Assembly: GCA_008933045.1 (NCBI GenBank) | Contig: WBXJ01000095.1 | Coordinates: forward strand, 1 to 10,353 | Direction: 5' to 3' | DNA from: Verrucomicrobiota bacterium | Lineage (GTDB): Bacteria; Verrucomicrobiota; Verrucomicrobiia; Limisphaerales; SXQI01 | Length of the DNA stretch: 10,353 nucleotides | Part shown: one piece after another, positions 1 to 8,300 of the stretch | How the letters are laid out: every line of letters begins with the position of its first letter | How positions within the stretch are numbered: position 1 is the stretch's first letter | Made by a program: the position numbers and the translations under genes | Notes under the pieces: generated by a model | Told to the model about the DNA's origin: nothing | The model's input: only the letters and a program-made list of their open reading frames with translations | Databases searched by the model: none

Positions 1-122
1 ATCATCTCAGCGACAACCTGAGGTTGGCCAAATCGTCGGGCCACAAGACCGACCCCTTGGCAAACCGCCAAGATCACGGCGATCTGAAGAAAGAATTGAA
101 CCGCCAGTTGTAATGTGCTCAC
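1..122 (-). CDS. CPA2-family cation:proton antiporter (Kef/NhaS-like), N-terminal part, cut by left window edge
   Basis: Reading the minus strand from a GTG at 122-120 gives 40 codons open to the window edge: MSTLQLAVQFFLQIAV, then ILAVCQGVGLVARRFG, then QPQVVAEM. A hydrophobic first helix followed by the ARRxGQPxVVxEM signature is the typical N-terminus of CPA2 monovalent cation:proton antiporters, where the next residues are usually a GxxLGP stretch; here they lie outside the window. Members of this family exchange Na+ or K+ for H+ across the inner membrane. The GTG was chosen because the family usually begins a few residues before the first helix; the frame stays open upstream, with a TTG at 142-140, and no clear Shine-Dalgarno sequence lies before the GTG, so the exact start is uncertain. 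The gene is divergent from the LysR regulator, a common arrangement for a regulator and its target. Whether it moves Na+ or K+, and whether it has a TrkA domain, cannot be told from this fragment. Confidence 0.82.
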   Translation of the reverse strand, partial: MSTLQLAVQFFLQIAVILAVCQGVGLVARRFGQPQVVAEM

Positions 123-166
123 ACGTACACGATAGCACAAAACCTTGTGGTAACAGAAATAATATC

Positions 167-195
167 TTGATATGATTGTGATGCCGTGTTGATAT
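167..195 (+). promoter_or_regulatory. Candidate promoter of the LysR gene, overlapping possible regulator-binding dyads
   Basis: TTGATA (167-172) and TGATAT (190-195) lie 17 bp apart, the usual -35/-10 spacing. The first matches TTGACA at five of six bases, the second matches TATAAT at only three. The same stretch contains a direct repeat TTGATAT at 167-173 and 189-195, offset by 22 bp (about two helical turns), an inverted repeat ATATC-TT-GATAT at 162-173 and a GATATC palindrome at 191-196. LysR regulators usually bind such AT-rich dyads in the gap between themselves and a divergent target, so these may be operator half-sites. The promoter call is weak; the repeat pattern is directly visible. 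Confidence 0.4.
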
Positions 196-208
196 CACCA
201 ACCATACC

Positions 209-1120
209 ATGGAACTGAGACACCTGCGCTATTTTCAAGCGGTGGCCGAGGAGAAAAGTTACTCCCGCGCCGCCCGTCGGCTCCGCGTGGCCCAACCCGC
301 CCTCAGTCGTGCGGTCAAGGAAGTCGAAGCTTTTTTAGGAGTGATGGTACTCGACCGCTCTCGCCACCACGTCCGTCTAACTGACGCCGGAGCGTTGCTA
401 CTGAGTGAGGCTGCCAACCTGTTTGAACGATGGGATGAATCCGTTCAGCGGGTCCGCCGGACGGCCCAAGGAGAGGAGGGGGAATTGCGTCTCGGCTACA
501 TCGGACCAACGACCGAACCGTTTCTAGGCCGTGTGCTCCAAGAATTTCGAACCAGCTCTCCAAAGGTGAGCATTCATCTTGAGGAACGCACCCCCGAACG
601 TGTGTGGGAGATGGTCGCCAAACGCCGATTATCTGCCGGATTGACGCGTCCAGTGCTCAGCCACACTGCTTTGGGCTTACGGACGCTTGTGTTGCGCGAG
701 GAACCGCTTGGGCTCGCACTTCCTTCCACGCATCCAATCGCCTCGCGGCCCACGGTTTCATGGTCGGATCTAAACAACCAACCACTCATTGTTCTCGCCC
801 GACGCGAAGGGATGAGCCTGCACGATGCAGTGATGGCGGGTTGTCGCCGAGCGGGGTTTATTCCTCGTTTCGCCCATACCCCCAGTTTAATCAGCACTGT
901 TCTCAACTACGTAGAAGCTGGATCAGGATGGGGGGTTGTGACCGATTCAGTGATCCGGCCCTCATCACCCTTGCGCTTCGTCCCCTTGATTCCTGCTGCC
1001 TCTGTCCCCTTGGTTTTAGTCTGGCATGAGGACGAGGATCCGCCGCCCTTGCAACGATTCAGGGAACTATTGCTCGCTTGGAAAAAAGCCGGAAAACTTT
1101 GGCCAAAAATAGTGGAATAG
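209..1120 (+). CDS. LysR-family transcriptional regulator
   Basis: This 303-residue protein has the normal length and order of a LysR-type regulator. A winged helix-turn-helix occupies roughly residues 1-60: the opening MELRHLRYFQAVAEE, the helix pair around residues 18-37 with AARRLRVAQPALS, and the wing ending in VRLTDAG. A linker helix follows at about 60-88, then a periplasmic-binding-like effector domain from GELRLGYIG (about 91) to about residue 290. The protein should act in the cytoplasm as a tetramer that binds AT-rich dyads and responds to a small ligand, which cannot be inferred from sequence alone. The ATG at 209 fits the family start exactly; there is no good Shine-Dalgarno sequence and the proposed -10 lies about 14 bases upstream, so the leader would be very short. 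It is divergent from the antiporter, the most likely target, and converges on the protease gene. Confidence 0.93.
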   Translation: MELRHLRYFQAVAEEKSYSRAARRLRVAQPALSRAVKEVEAFLGVMVLDRSRHHVRLTDAGALLLSEAANLFERWDESVQRVRRTAQGEEGELRLGYIGPTTEPFLGRVLQEFRTSSPKVSIHLEERTPERVWEMVAKRRLSAGLTRPVLSHTALGLRTLVLREEPLGLALPSTHPIASRPTVSWSDLNNQPLIVLARREGMSLHDAVMAGCRRAGFIPRFAHTPSLISTVLNYVEAGSGWGVVTDSVIRPSSPLRFVPLIPAASVPLVLVWHEDEDPPPLQRFRELLLAWKKAGKLWPKIVE

Positions 1121-1139
1121 CATTGATGCCACTCCGGTA

Positions 1140-1922
1140 TTAATGCTGGAACAGAGCGATTGTCTGAGCCACCACATTCCCTTGCAGAGCAATCGCTAAA
1201 CCCAACGGTGTATGCACCGTTCGATCCTCGAACGCGGAGGTAGTATGATCCGTTTGTCGATGCATCCCGACGATCATCCCGGCAAGGTGCGGGGTGCCTT
1301 TGATCAAGGTAAAAATGGGCGCACCACTGTCCCCTCCAAAGCTCCGGATGTCCACCAACATTGTCCGGATAGTCGCGACAGGAGACAGGGGGTAAGACGC
1401 AATCATTCCTTGGCGAAGGACTGGCCAACCCGCTGCATTCGCTTCAAGCTGGGCAGGATACCCCGGCAACCAAACGGTTTGTCCCAGCTTAACCTCACTG
1501 TCGCCCGACGACGATGCCTTCATAATTCGATCAAATCGAACCGGATTCATTTCAATCTCGCTTGGGATTTCGACTCTCAGAGCCGCAACATCTTCGTTCG
1601 CATGCTTCTTCCAAAGAGGCTGACCGTCCTTGCGAACAGCAACGACAATCTCTCGGCGACCAACCACTCCGCTCGAATCGCGGCCCCTTAGAATCATCTG
1701 GCATTCAGGTTTCGTGGACTTTTCGAACAGATGGGCTGCCGTCACCAAGAAAACCTCTTTTCCACGACGGACAAAAAAAGCTGTGGCTGACTGTCCCTCG
1801 TGCGTGACACGACAAGCGGACTGTAAGCATTCTACCAAGGCTTCCTCCGCTTGCCCCTGCCATCCGGAACATAACGAAAGAATCATGAGGGCTAACCCGG
1901 TCATTTTTCGCAAAAGCAACAT
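1140..1922 (-). CDS. Secreted trypsin-fold (S1-like) serine protease
   Basis: This 260-residue protein carries the three expected catalytic residues in the right order: His64 in VTAAHLF, Asp111 in NEDVAALRV and Ser199 in GGDSGAPI. The spacing suits a compact single-domain chymotrypsin-fold peptidase of the trypsin_2/S1 group. The N-terminus is a signal peptide (basic MLLLRK, hydrophobic core to about residue 20, probable cleavage near GQA-EE at 25-26), so it should act outside the cytoplasm. No PDZ domain follows, so it is not a full DegP/HtrA protein. Cys32, Cys37 and Cys74 could form a disulfide. The start at 1922 is favoured because it supplies the basic n-region; Met7 is an alternative. 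The ribosome site upstream is weak. The gene converges on the LysR gene with 19 bp between stops, and lies downstream of a strong terminator, so it needs its own promoter, which I could not identify. The substrate is unknown. Confidence 0.85.
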   Translation of the reverse strand: MLLLRKMTGLALMILSLCSGWQGQAEEALVECLQSACRVTHEGQSATAFFVRRGKEVFLVTAAHLFEKSTKPECQMILRGRDSSGVVGRREIVVAVRKDGQPLWKKHANEDVAALRVEIPSEIEMNPVRFDRIMKASSSGDSEVKLGQTVWLPGYPAQLEANAAGWPVLRQGMIASYPLSPVATIRTMLVDIRSFGGDSGAPIFTLIKGTPHLAGMIVGMHRQTDHTTSAFEDRTVHTPLGLAIALQGNVVAQTIALFQH

Positions 1923-1960
1923 GGCATAGAACCTAAACCAACCGCACCACAGTTTCGATA

Positions 1961-1973
1961 CCTTTTCGAAAGG
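1961..1973. repeat. Short inverted repeat upstream of the protease gene
   Basis: CCTTTTCGAAAGG has 5-bp arms (CCTTT/AAAGG) around a 3-base loop, about 40 bases before the protease start. It could be an operator or chance; there is no T-tract that would make it a terminator. Confidence 0.25.
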
Positions 1974-1980
1974 ACTCCGG

Positions 1981-2021
1981 TAAAAAAAGAGCAGCCCGAT
2001 TGCTTTCGCAAGCGGGCTGCT
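1981..2021 (-). terminator. Intrinsic terminator of the 1006-residue secreted-protein gene
   Basis: On the minus strand, 25 bases after the stop codon, a 9-bp GC-rich stem (AGCAGCCCG with CGGGCTGCT; plus-strand 1990-1998 and 2013-2021) continues past one A/G mismatch into a further 4-bp stem (2000-2003 with 2008-2011) closed by a four-base loop. It is followed at once by a run of seven T (plus-strand A-run 1982-1988). This is a textbook Rho-independent terminator. It separates the secreted-protein gene from the protease gene just downstream on the same strand. Confidence 0.9.
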
Positions 2022-2045
2022 GTGCGTGTGTTCTCTGACAGGCTG

Positions 2046-5000
2046 TTATTTAACCAGCCGGAAGTATTGGGAACTCGACCCGCTGGTGGTCAGTGAGACC
2101 GAGTTATTGGCGACACCGGTAACGGCTGTCCAACTGATTGGAGCCGAAAGGCTCGATGCTTTTTGTAACGTGAAACCGCTGCTTGCGATCGGCCAGGATA
2201 ATGTGAGACTGCCTCCGGCCTGAGTGACCTTTAGTGTCGGGGCTGCGCCACCGCCGACAGGAGTTGTAGGATCCTCCGCAGGAGCTGGGTGGCTCAATAC
2301 GGTGTAGAAGTTCACTTCGGTCGGTGTGTTCGCACCTTCATCCGGTTTGTTATCGCGGTTGATCTCACCCTTGGCGGCAATGCAGATCTGTTTCGTCGTC
2401 ATCGCCACGGACATACCAACCGAGCGGATGGTGTCACCTGTCGATGTGTTGATGAAGGCGAAGAAACTCGATGTCAGTGGCGTGATGGTTTTTGCCGCAC
2501 CATCCAACTGGAGCACTCGGGCCGCGACTTGTTGTTTAAGATAACCCGTGGGTTGGCTCACCCAAGAGACGGTCAAACGGTTCAATGCATCCACCGCACC
2601 GTTAACGCGATCGGCATCACCCGTGAAACCAGGTTCGCTCACATCCATGGAGGCAACGAACGAACGATCGCGCGAATCCCAAGCCGCAACGCGAACGATT
2701 GCACCGGTCGTAATTTTCCCAGCCAAGTAAACGTAGTGGCTGTTGATATGGCTGAAGATGCGCGTCCCATCCCCGCGTCCCCCGTCGAAGCTGGCATTGG
2801 CCGTACTATCGCTGACCGAACCGGTAGGTACGCCTTTATTGTCGAAGAAATAAAGCACGGACTTAACGCGTACCACGAACCCGCCTTTGTAGGCTGCGAG
2901 GCTCTGCCAAACGTCACCGGTCGCAACAACGAATGTTTCAGTCACCACAGATCCGTCCGGAGCGAAAACAGTAGCAACCGCCGCGTTTCCGTCAGCATAA
3001 AGCACCCTGGACCTATCCTCTACCATCGACACGTAATTCCCGTTGTCGAGGAAGGCCACATCTCCACCAAAGCGAGTGATTTGGTTCCCGGGCGCGGCCC
3101 CTCCACTCAGGCGGCCGTTTGCTGAATCAAGGACCTTGTGCAGAGGTTTCTGTGCCAGCGTTACGGTGTCCAAAGAGAACGCCTGCACGGAGCCATACCG
3201 TCCATCCCCGAGACGATCAAAACCGAGAGTCCAGCGGTTGTCTGATTGGAATTGCTCGACCATATGGGGTGAAGCCTCTCCACCGACCACAAAGTTCTTC
3301 GCTCCAGGACGTTTGTCGCCAGCCACGCGACCAGGATTGCCGTTCTGGCGGGAGAAGTTGATTTGGCCTTGGAATGGTGTGCCATCATCCGCATGGAACC
3401 CATCGCCCAAGCGCATCGCGCCACCCGCTGCAGGTTGGATCCCAACCACGTAACGTTGCATCGAATCCGAATTAACTACAAATGTGTTCCCTTCGATGAG
3501 GAACGTGCTGGTCCCGATCACGCTGGCGAAGGGTTCCCAATTGCCCAGCGCATTGTTCGCGGGGATGATTAATGGTGTATCCTTCACAATCCGTGTCAAT
3601 CCGACTCCTTCAGCGCTTCCGGGTGTGAAGGTTCCGAACAAACGAACCGCCACCACCTGAAGCACTTCGCCCGTTACAGGATTCACCTCGGGGCTGTTCT
3701 TGCTTAACCATGTAAATGCGACCAGACCATTGCGCCAAGCGACCCTCGGAGTTTCCGCCGAGTAACTGGCGTTGGTTTCTGGTGTCTCGAGCTCACCTAC
3801 CCAAAACGTCCCTGTTTCAGGTTCGCCATTCGCTTTCAAAACCCGCCCCAGAACGATGGATTGTCCTGTGAAACCTGAATCCGTAAACGCCACAATCACG
3901 CGACCACTGGCGTCAATCGCCGCGTCCACACGGCTGGGATTCGTTAACACCACATCCGTGACGGCCGCTTTTGAATAACGAACCGATCCGTTCGCGTTGA
4001 GAACCGTGACCCACACTTGAGGACCGTTAGCATCTGTTCCCGCAGTCGCAACCACATAGGCGTCTTTGCCGTTGCCATGGAAACCGATTCCATCACCACG
4101 ACCGCCGGCACCTGCGAGAGCAAACCCCGTTGCTTCGGCGAGGTTGATGTTCGTACTGGTAGGATTGCCGGCGTTATCGAACAACCGGACGGTGCCTGCT
4201 CCATTGAGCGCGAAGCGGACGCCAAACCCATTGGCCGTTACCCCGACCCCGTGCCACATTTCAACCTTTTCAGCAACTTCGCTCAGGAGGCTATAGGCTT
4301 TGACCTCCACGCCCGCAGGTGTTACCACGCGGTAAGCAGCATGTCGAAGCGGTGCAGCTCCTCCGAATCGGGTGGACAGGTCGTCATTCTGGCGACTTTC
4401 ACCCACGATCACGATATTGCCCGTCTTGAGGAAATCCCAATCACCAATGCGAACACTACCCGCAGGGGCCGCATCCTGATCACTCACGCCGCTGACAATG
4501 CCGAGCGGTGCCCCGTTTCCGTTGAGCAACTGAACCGTGGGAAAGTCGCTCTCGGTTGCGTCCATGGTTCCCTTAAATGCCTCGATATCATCTCCGAAGT
4601 TAGGAGACATGGATGTCGCCCCCATTCCGAAGTTGTTCCCGAACAGACTAGCTTTGATTTTTGGACCCCAGGAGACGCGTCCTGATGTCGCTGTGCCATC
4701 AGCACGAAAATAGGATAAAAAGCGATTTCGAAGCACTTTCCCCGTGTAGTCCGCCCCCAAGGAGGTCTGATCCGTCTCTGGAGTCACATAGGCCCCTGTC
4801 GAATCAAGGATTGTCCACACGGCCTCCGCGTCCGCCAACTCATCGCCGTCATCTTCCCATCCGACCATCACATTGCCCGACCCACCTACGGCGATGCCAA
4901 CGGCCTCGGAATTATCATTGTTGAGAACCGAGGGCAGGTTCAGGAATATTGTGGGACCTTTTGGGGTAAGCCCGTTTTCTTCGGGTGTGCCGGGGAGGGT

Positions 5001-5066
5001 CTGAGCCATCGCCACGCACGCACTCGCCATCACCGCAGCCAAGACGTGCAGATTTTTTGTTTTCAT
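2046..5066 (-). CDS. Large secreted repeat protein, probably beta-propeller-like, with a verrucomicrobial-type C-terminal tail
   Basis: I do not recognise a named family for this 1006-residue protein. A signal peptide is clear: MKTKNLHVLAA, hydrophobic core, and an AMA-Q cleavage site at residues 21-22. The body (about 40-925) has at least nine loosely repeated units, each a strand pair of the type GNVMVGW (65-70), GNIVIVGE (216-223), DAYVVATA (335-342), GRVIVAF (388-394), LVAFTW (448-453), NYVSMVE (677-683), GFVVRVK (729-735), HYVYLAG (777-783) or RLTVSWV (830-836), often followed 15-30 residues later by a strand and a turn such as LDSTG, LNANG or FAPDG. This resembles propeller blades. Only two cysteines occur (17 and 895). 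A proline/glycine linker (928-942) leads to a 64-residue beta-rich tail with SWPI, TLQKASSL, ISWTAV and final YFRLVK, a tail seen on many exported verrucomicrobial proteins. AGGAAA at plus-strand 5072-5077 is a good Shine-Dalgarno for the ATG at 5066. The role is unknown; adhesion or surface binding is possible. Confidence 0.88.
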   Translation of the reverse strand: MKTKNLHVLAAVMASACVAMAQTLPGTPEENGLTPKGPTIFLNLPSVLNNDNSEAVGIAVGGSGNVMVGWEDDGDELADAEAVWTILDSTGAYVTPETDQTSLGADYTGKVLRNRFLSYFRADGTATSGRVSWGPKIKASLFGNNFGMGATSMSPNFGDDIEAFKGTMDATESDFPTVQLLNGNGAPLGIVSGVSDQDAAPAGSVRIGDWDFLKTGNIVIVGESRQNDDLSTRFGGAAPLRHAAYRVVTPAGVEVKAYSLLSEVAEKVEMWHGVGVTANGFGVRFALNGAGTVRLFDNAGNPTSTNINLAEATGFALAGAGGRGDGIGFHGNGKDAYVVATAGTDANGPQVWVTVLNANGSVRYSKAAVTDVVLTNPSRVDAAIDASGRVIVAFTDSGFTGQSIVLGRVLKANGEPETGTFWVGELETPETNASYSAETPRVAWRNGLVAFTWLSKNSPEVNPVTGEVLQVVAVRLFGTFTPGSAEGVGLTRIVKDTPLIIPANNALGNWEPFASVIGTSTFLIEGNTFVVNSDSMQRYVVGIQPAAGGAMRLGDGFHADDGTPFQGQINFSRQNGNPGRVAGDKRPGAKNFVVGGEASPHMVEQFQSDNRWTLGFDRLGDGRYGSVQAFSLDTVTLAQKPLHKVLDSANGRLSGGAAPGNQITRFGGDVAFLDNGNYVSMVEDRSRVLYADGNAAVATVFAPDGSVVTETFVVATGDVWQSLAAYKGGFVVRVKSVLYFFDNKGVPTGSVSDSTANASFDGGRGDGTRIFSHINSHYVYLAGKITTGAIVRVAAWDSRDRSFVASMDVSEPGFTGDADRVNGAVDALNRLTVSWVSQPTGYLKQQVAARVLQLDGAAKTITPLTSSFFAFINTSTGDTIRSVGMSVAMTTKQICIAAKGEINRDNKPDEGANTPTEVNFYTVLSHPAPAEDPTTPVGGGAAPTLKVTQAGGSLTLSWPIASSGFTLQKASSLSAPISWTAVTGVANNSVSLTTSGSSSQYFRLVK

Positions 5067-5089
5067 TCGAGTTTCCTAGTTTAGTTTAG

Positions 5090-5118
5090 ATCATACCATC
5101 TCAAACTGAGAAACCCAA
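5090..5118 (-). promoter_or_regulatory. Candidate promoter of the 1006-residue secreted-protein gene
   Basis: On the minus strand, TATGAT (plus-strand 5090-5095, five of six matches to TATAAT) lies 17 bp from TTGGGT (5113-5118, a weak -35). The start codon is about 23 bases downstream of the -10 with a Shine-Dalgarno AGGAAA between. The -10 and the spacing are good; the -35 is poor. Confidence 0.4.
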
Positions 5119-5212
5119 ACCACGAGGGGCACGGTTGCGCCGCTGAGGAACAAGTCGCTAAACAGATTGTTGGTAAGTCTTCGAATTCTGGCGGTTCAGG
5201 TTGCTTTTAACA

Positions 5213-5224
5213 AGGAAAATTCCT
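5213..5224. repeat. 12-bp dyad in the intergenic region
   Basis: AGGAA-AA-TTCCT is an inverted repeat with 5-bp arms, about 150 bp upstream of the secreted-protein start and about 95 bp upstream of its proposed -35. It could be a repressor or activator site; it has no T-tract and is unlikely to be a terminator. Confidence 0.3.
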
Positions 5225-5276
5225 GACCTTCCTCCTCAAACAACGGGATCTGCAGAGGAATTAGTTCAAAAAGCCT

Positions 5277-5306
5277 TTAAAAATGAACAAAGCAATCCCG
5301 CTTTGT
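5277..5306 (-). terminator. Probable intrinsic terminator of the multidomain haem-protein gene
   Basis: About 30 bases after the stop on the minus strand, ACAAAGC (plus-strand copy 5300-5306) pairs perfectly with GCTTTGT (5287-5293) across a 6-base loop, followed after a few bases by TTTTT (plus-strand A-run 5279-5283). The stem has only two G-C pairs in seven and the T-tract is slightly displaced, so it is weaker than the terminator near 2000. Confidence 0.55.
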
Positions 5307-5336
5307 CACCAAAAATGGGTATGTGCCACGAAGGGA

Positions 5337-8300
5337 CTAAAGGTCGGTGGATTTGATCTCCAGCCGTCCCCAATACCCGAATTCGTTCATCCAGTCGTTC
5401 GCAGCGTTCTCGGCACGCACTGTAATTTTCTTTCCCGCAAACGGGGAGAGGTCCACGGTGAAATGTTTCCAACGCTCCCCCGTTGAGTTGATAATCTCCT
5501 TTTTAAGAACCTGCCCGTTCGCGAAGATGCGTAGCTCCCAATCGCCTTGATCGTGACTTGCGACATCAATGTTGAGCACCGTCTTTTTTGAAACTGGCAC
5601 CTCAAGATTTCGTTCAAACGCGGCTCCTTTTTCCTTGCTGAACGGATGCGTCATAAGGACGTTTGCTCGATTCAGAAAGGTTGGCAATTTGCGGGGTGAA
5701 TCCTCGAACTGAGGGGCCACGAGATTCCAAGCTGGTGCCCAGAGCGCGATTGACTCGCCGTCCGTCCGAGGAGGTTTCGGGGTTGTCACAACACCCAATC
5801 GGCTTGCAGCAAAGGTTTTGGCGTCGGCCGAGAGTCGCGCTAAATCACCTGCGCCCTGATGCACCACTGCACGATAATGGAACGTGCGGGATTGGTGAGC
5901 GTCCACACTCCAATCGCCTTGTAACGACCGGCTAGGATTGATCAGTCCTTGCCCATCGACCCGCCAGCTCGATGGATACCCAAGGTTGCTTGGATGATCC
6001 AACAGCGCGATACCATACGTGGTTGTGCCGAAAGGTCGGCTCACGTCGCACCACGTTGCCTTCTGTCCAGCAGCGGCTTGGTTAGTCGCGCCGTTCGCGT
6101 TCAAAACCCGATGCGCTGCGTCAAAAACCATTCGGACGGCAACGCCACCGTAATCGTACCGGCCAATTTTGACGGATTTCTCGCCAGCCTGAAGGGTCCA
6201 ATCAAAATCGATGGTGTAAGCGGTAGCCGAAGTCGGGAGCGACACTGTGACGGTTTGTGCCTCCTCCAGCAGGACTTCGCCCTCCGCCGTGACCCATTCG
6301 GAGACGCTGCGCCAGCCGACATGATCCTGCTCCTGCACAAGGTCCGTCAGCCTCACAAATCGTTGGCGCCCAGCTTTTTCGGTCCAGAAATCGTGGCCAT
6401 TCACCTGATGTAACCCTGTGAAAATGCCGTGTTGCCAAGGATGATCTCCGGGCTTGTCCTCGGTCAGGGTCACTTGGCCCGTGGGATCCTTCACGGGATG
6501 CAAGTAGGGTCGCAGGGCGGGATCCATCACATACGTTACTAAGTCCACAGGTTCGGCGTGGTTCGGCACTCGAGCTTGCACCACCAACTGATTCTCTCGC
6601 ATTGAGATCGAGATCGGTTTGTTGTCCTTTGGCGGGTTGAGAATAAACCACATCAGATTGCGAAAATCCGCATCTGGCATCTGTTCGAGACCTTCGGGCA
6701 TGACGGACATTTCGCTGATCCGCAACGAAGCGATTTCGGACTTCGCGATCACCTCGTCCTTGGGCCCTGCCGCGAGCAATCGCACTCGCAGATCCGTATT
6801 TTCGACCATGCGCCCGCTGATCGAACGCCCGTCCTTCGTTTCAACTTCAACATTCTCATACCCGTGACCGATAATCTGGTTGGGATCGATCACATTGCTC
6901 AGCAAGGCATCAAGGCTTGATCGGCCCACGCCGGTGAGATCGGGGCCCACTTCGCTCCCTTCGCCGTAGAGCTTATGGCAGCTCAAGCAAAGTCGTTGGG
7001 CGATCTCATAACCGGCCTTCAGATCCGTCCCATGGGGGGTGAGTATCATCGCCTTTTTCTCCGCAATCACCTTCAGTTTATCGGCATTTGATTCGCGGAA
7101 ACGACCAATGACTTGCAATGCTCGGGTTCGGGTTGCCTCATCCTTACTCAGGCTCAGCGATCGCACCACAGTGGGTGGAATATCCGCAATGGCGACGGTT
7201 TTTTGTTGCACCGCAGCGAGGAATGGCAACGCCCAGACCGTTCGCGAGGACAACACTTCGGACGCAGTACGGCGTACCGTCGGCGTCAATGTCCCCCACT
7301 GGCTCAAGATCGCCGGTGCTACCTGATCCCCACCCACTTCACTCAAGCTACGCAATACTTCGATCCGCACCTTTTCCGGGGTGTTACTCTTTAAAACACG
7401 AAGCAACCCGTCCCGCACGCGGTCAGATTTCTGTCCTCGAAGCGACCCTAACGCGTTGATTCGGGCTTCCTCCGATGCCTCACCATCCAATGCGGCTTGG
7501 ATCGATTTCTCAATCGCGATGAGATCACCCCACATCGTGCCGAGCTGCCGTGCGCGAGCCGTCACCATCGAATCCGAGTGCTGAGTCAGTTTCTCGAGAA
7601 ACGCTGTGGTCCAGACCCCCGGGGATTGGGTGCGTCCTCGATGGCCCTCAATCAAGCCGTCCAACGCGGCCACCGTTAACGGCGCATCTTCGGGAGATAG
7701 TCCCAAGATGAATTGAGATGCTATCAAATAATGCGCGTAACTATTGCTGTCGCAAATACGACGCATTATTTTGGTGGTCACCTTCGTCGCAATCGTCCGG
7801 CACATCATCCCGTTATCGGTCAACCATTTCAGAGCGTCCGATGGATCAATCGCGATGCTGGGTTCTATTGCCATCCACACCATAAAGGGGATCACGGGAT
7901 CGTCTCCAGACATTGGGTGCAGTGCTAGGGTTGCAATCACCGGCTCCAGATTCGCCTCATTGTTGTTCGGATGTGGTGTGTTGATAGTCAGATCGCTGGA
8001 GACCATTTGGCGGAGGGCCGTCGCGGTGGCGAGCCGGACTTGGGCATCGTCGTCCTTGGCCAATAAATCCAGTCGAGCCATCACCCCACTGGTTGGGCTC
8101 CCTTTTTCTCCCATGAACCGAGCAGTCCAAGTGCGGATGACTGGATTGGCGTCCTTGGCAGTGGCATCCAGCAACGGCTCATCCAACAATCCGGAACTGC
8201 CGAGAGTCCACATCGCAGCAATCCGTCCGTCGGCCGAGGTCTGGGGATCTCGGAGCATTGCGGTCAGAAGTGCCTTGGTTTTCGGATCGCGACGCTCGTC

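Larger units (their letters stand above)
5067..5336. other. Intergenic region between two minus-strand genes
   Basis: No credible gene lies in this 270-bp gap. It holds the promoter and ribosome site of the downstream secreted-protein gene at its left end, a 12-bp dyad near 5213-5224, and the probable terminator of the large haem-protein gene at its right end. The two genes are therefore likely to be transcribed separately. Confidence 0.7.

Noticed and set aside
7..210. 67-residue minus-strand ORF across the regulator upstream region
   Set aside because: Its composition is not protein-like (basic, low-order), and the antiporter frame in the same stretch has a strong family signature, so this is a shadow ORF.
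1119..1147. Inverted repeat AGCATT / AATGCT between the convergent stops as a two-way terminator
   Set aside because: Six weak base pairs around a 17-base loop and no T-tract on either side; not enough to call.
2289..3125. 278-residue plus-strand ORF antisense to the secreted protein
   Set aside because: It is rich in Arg, His, Cys and Thr with no domain pattern, and lies fully opposite a gene with signal peptide, ribosome site and terminator.
4017..4685. 222-residue plus-strand ORF antisense to the secreted protein
   Set aside because: No recognisable motif and no ribosome site; a by-product of codon bias in the real gene.
5337..5405. Lipoprotein signal in the multidomain haem protein
   Set aside because: Cys18 is preceded by W-F-G, which does not fit a lipobox; the ALAA site after it fits ordinary signal peptidase better. 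(The signal itself is at the 9629 end of the gene.)
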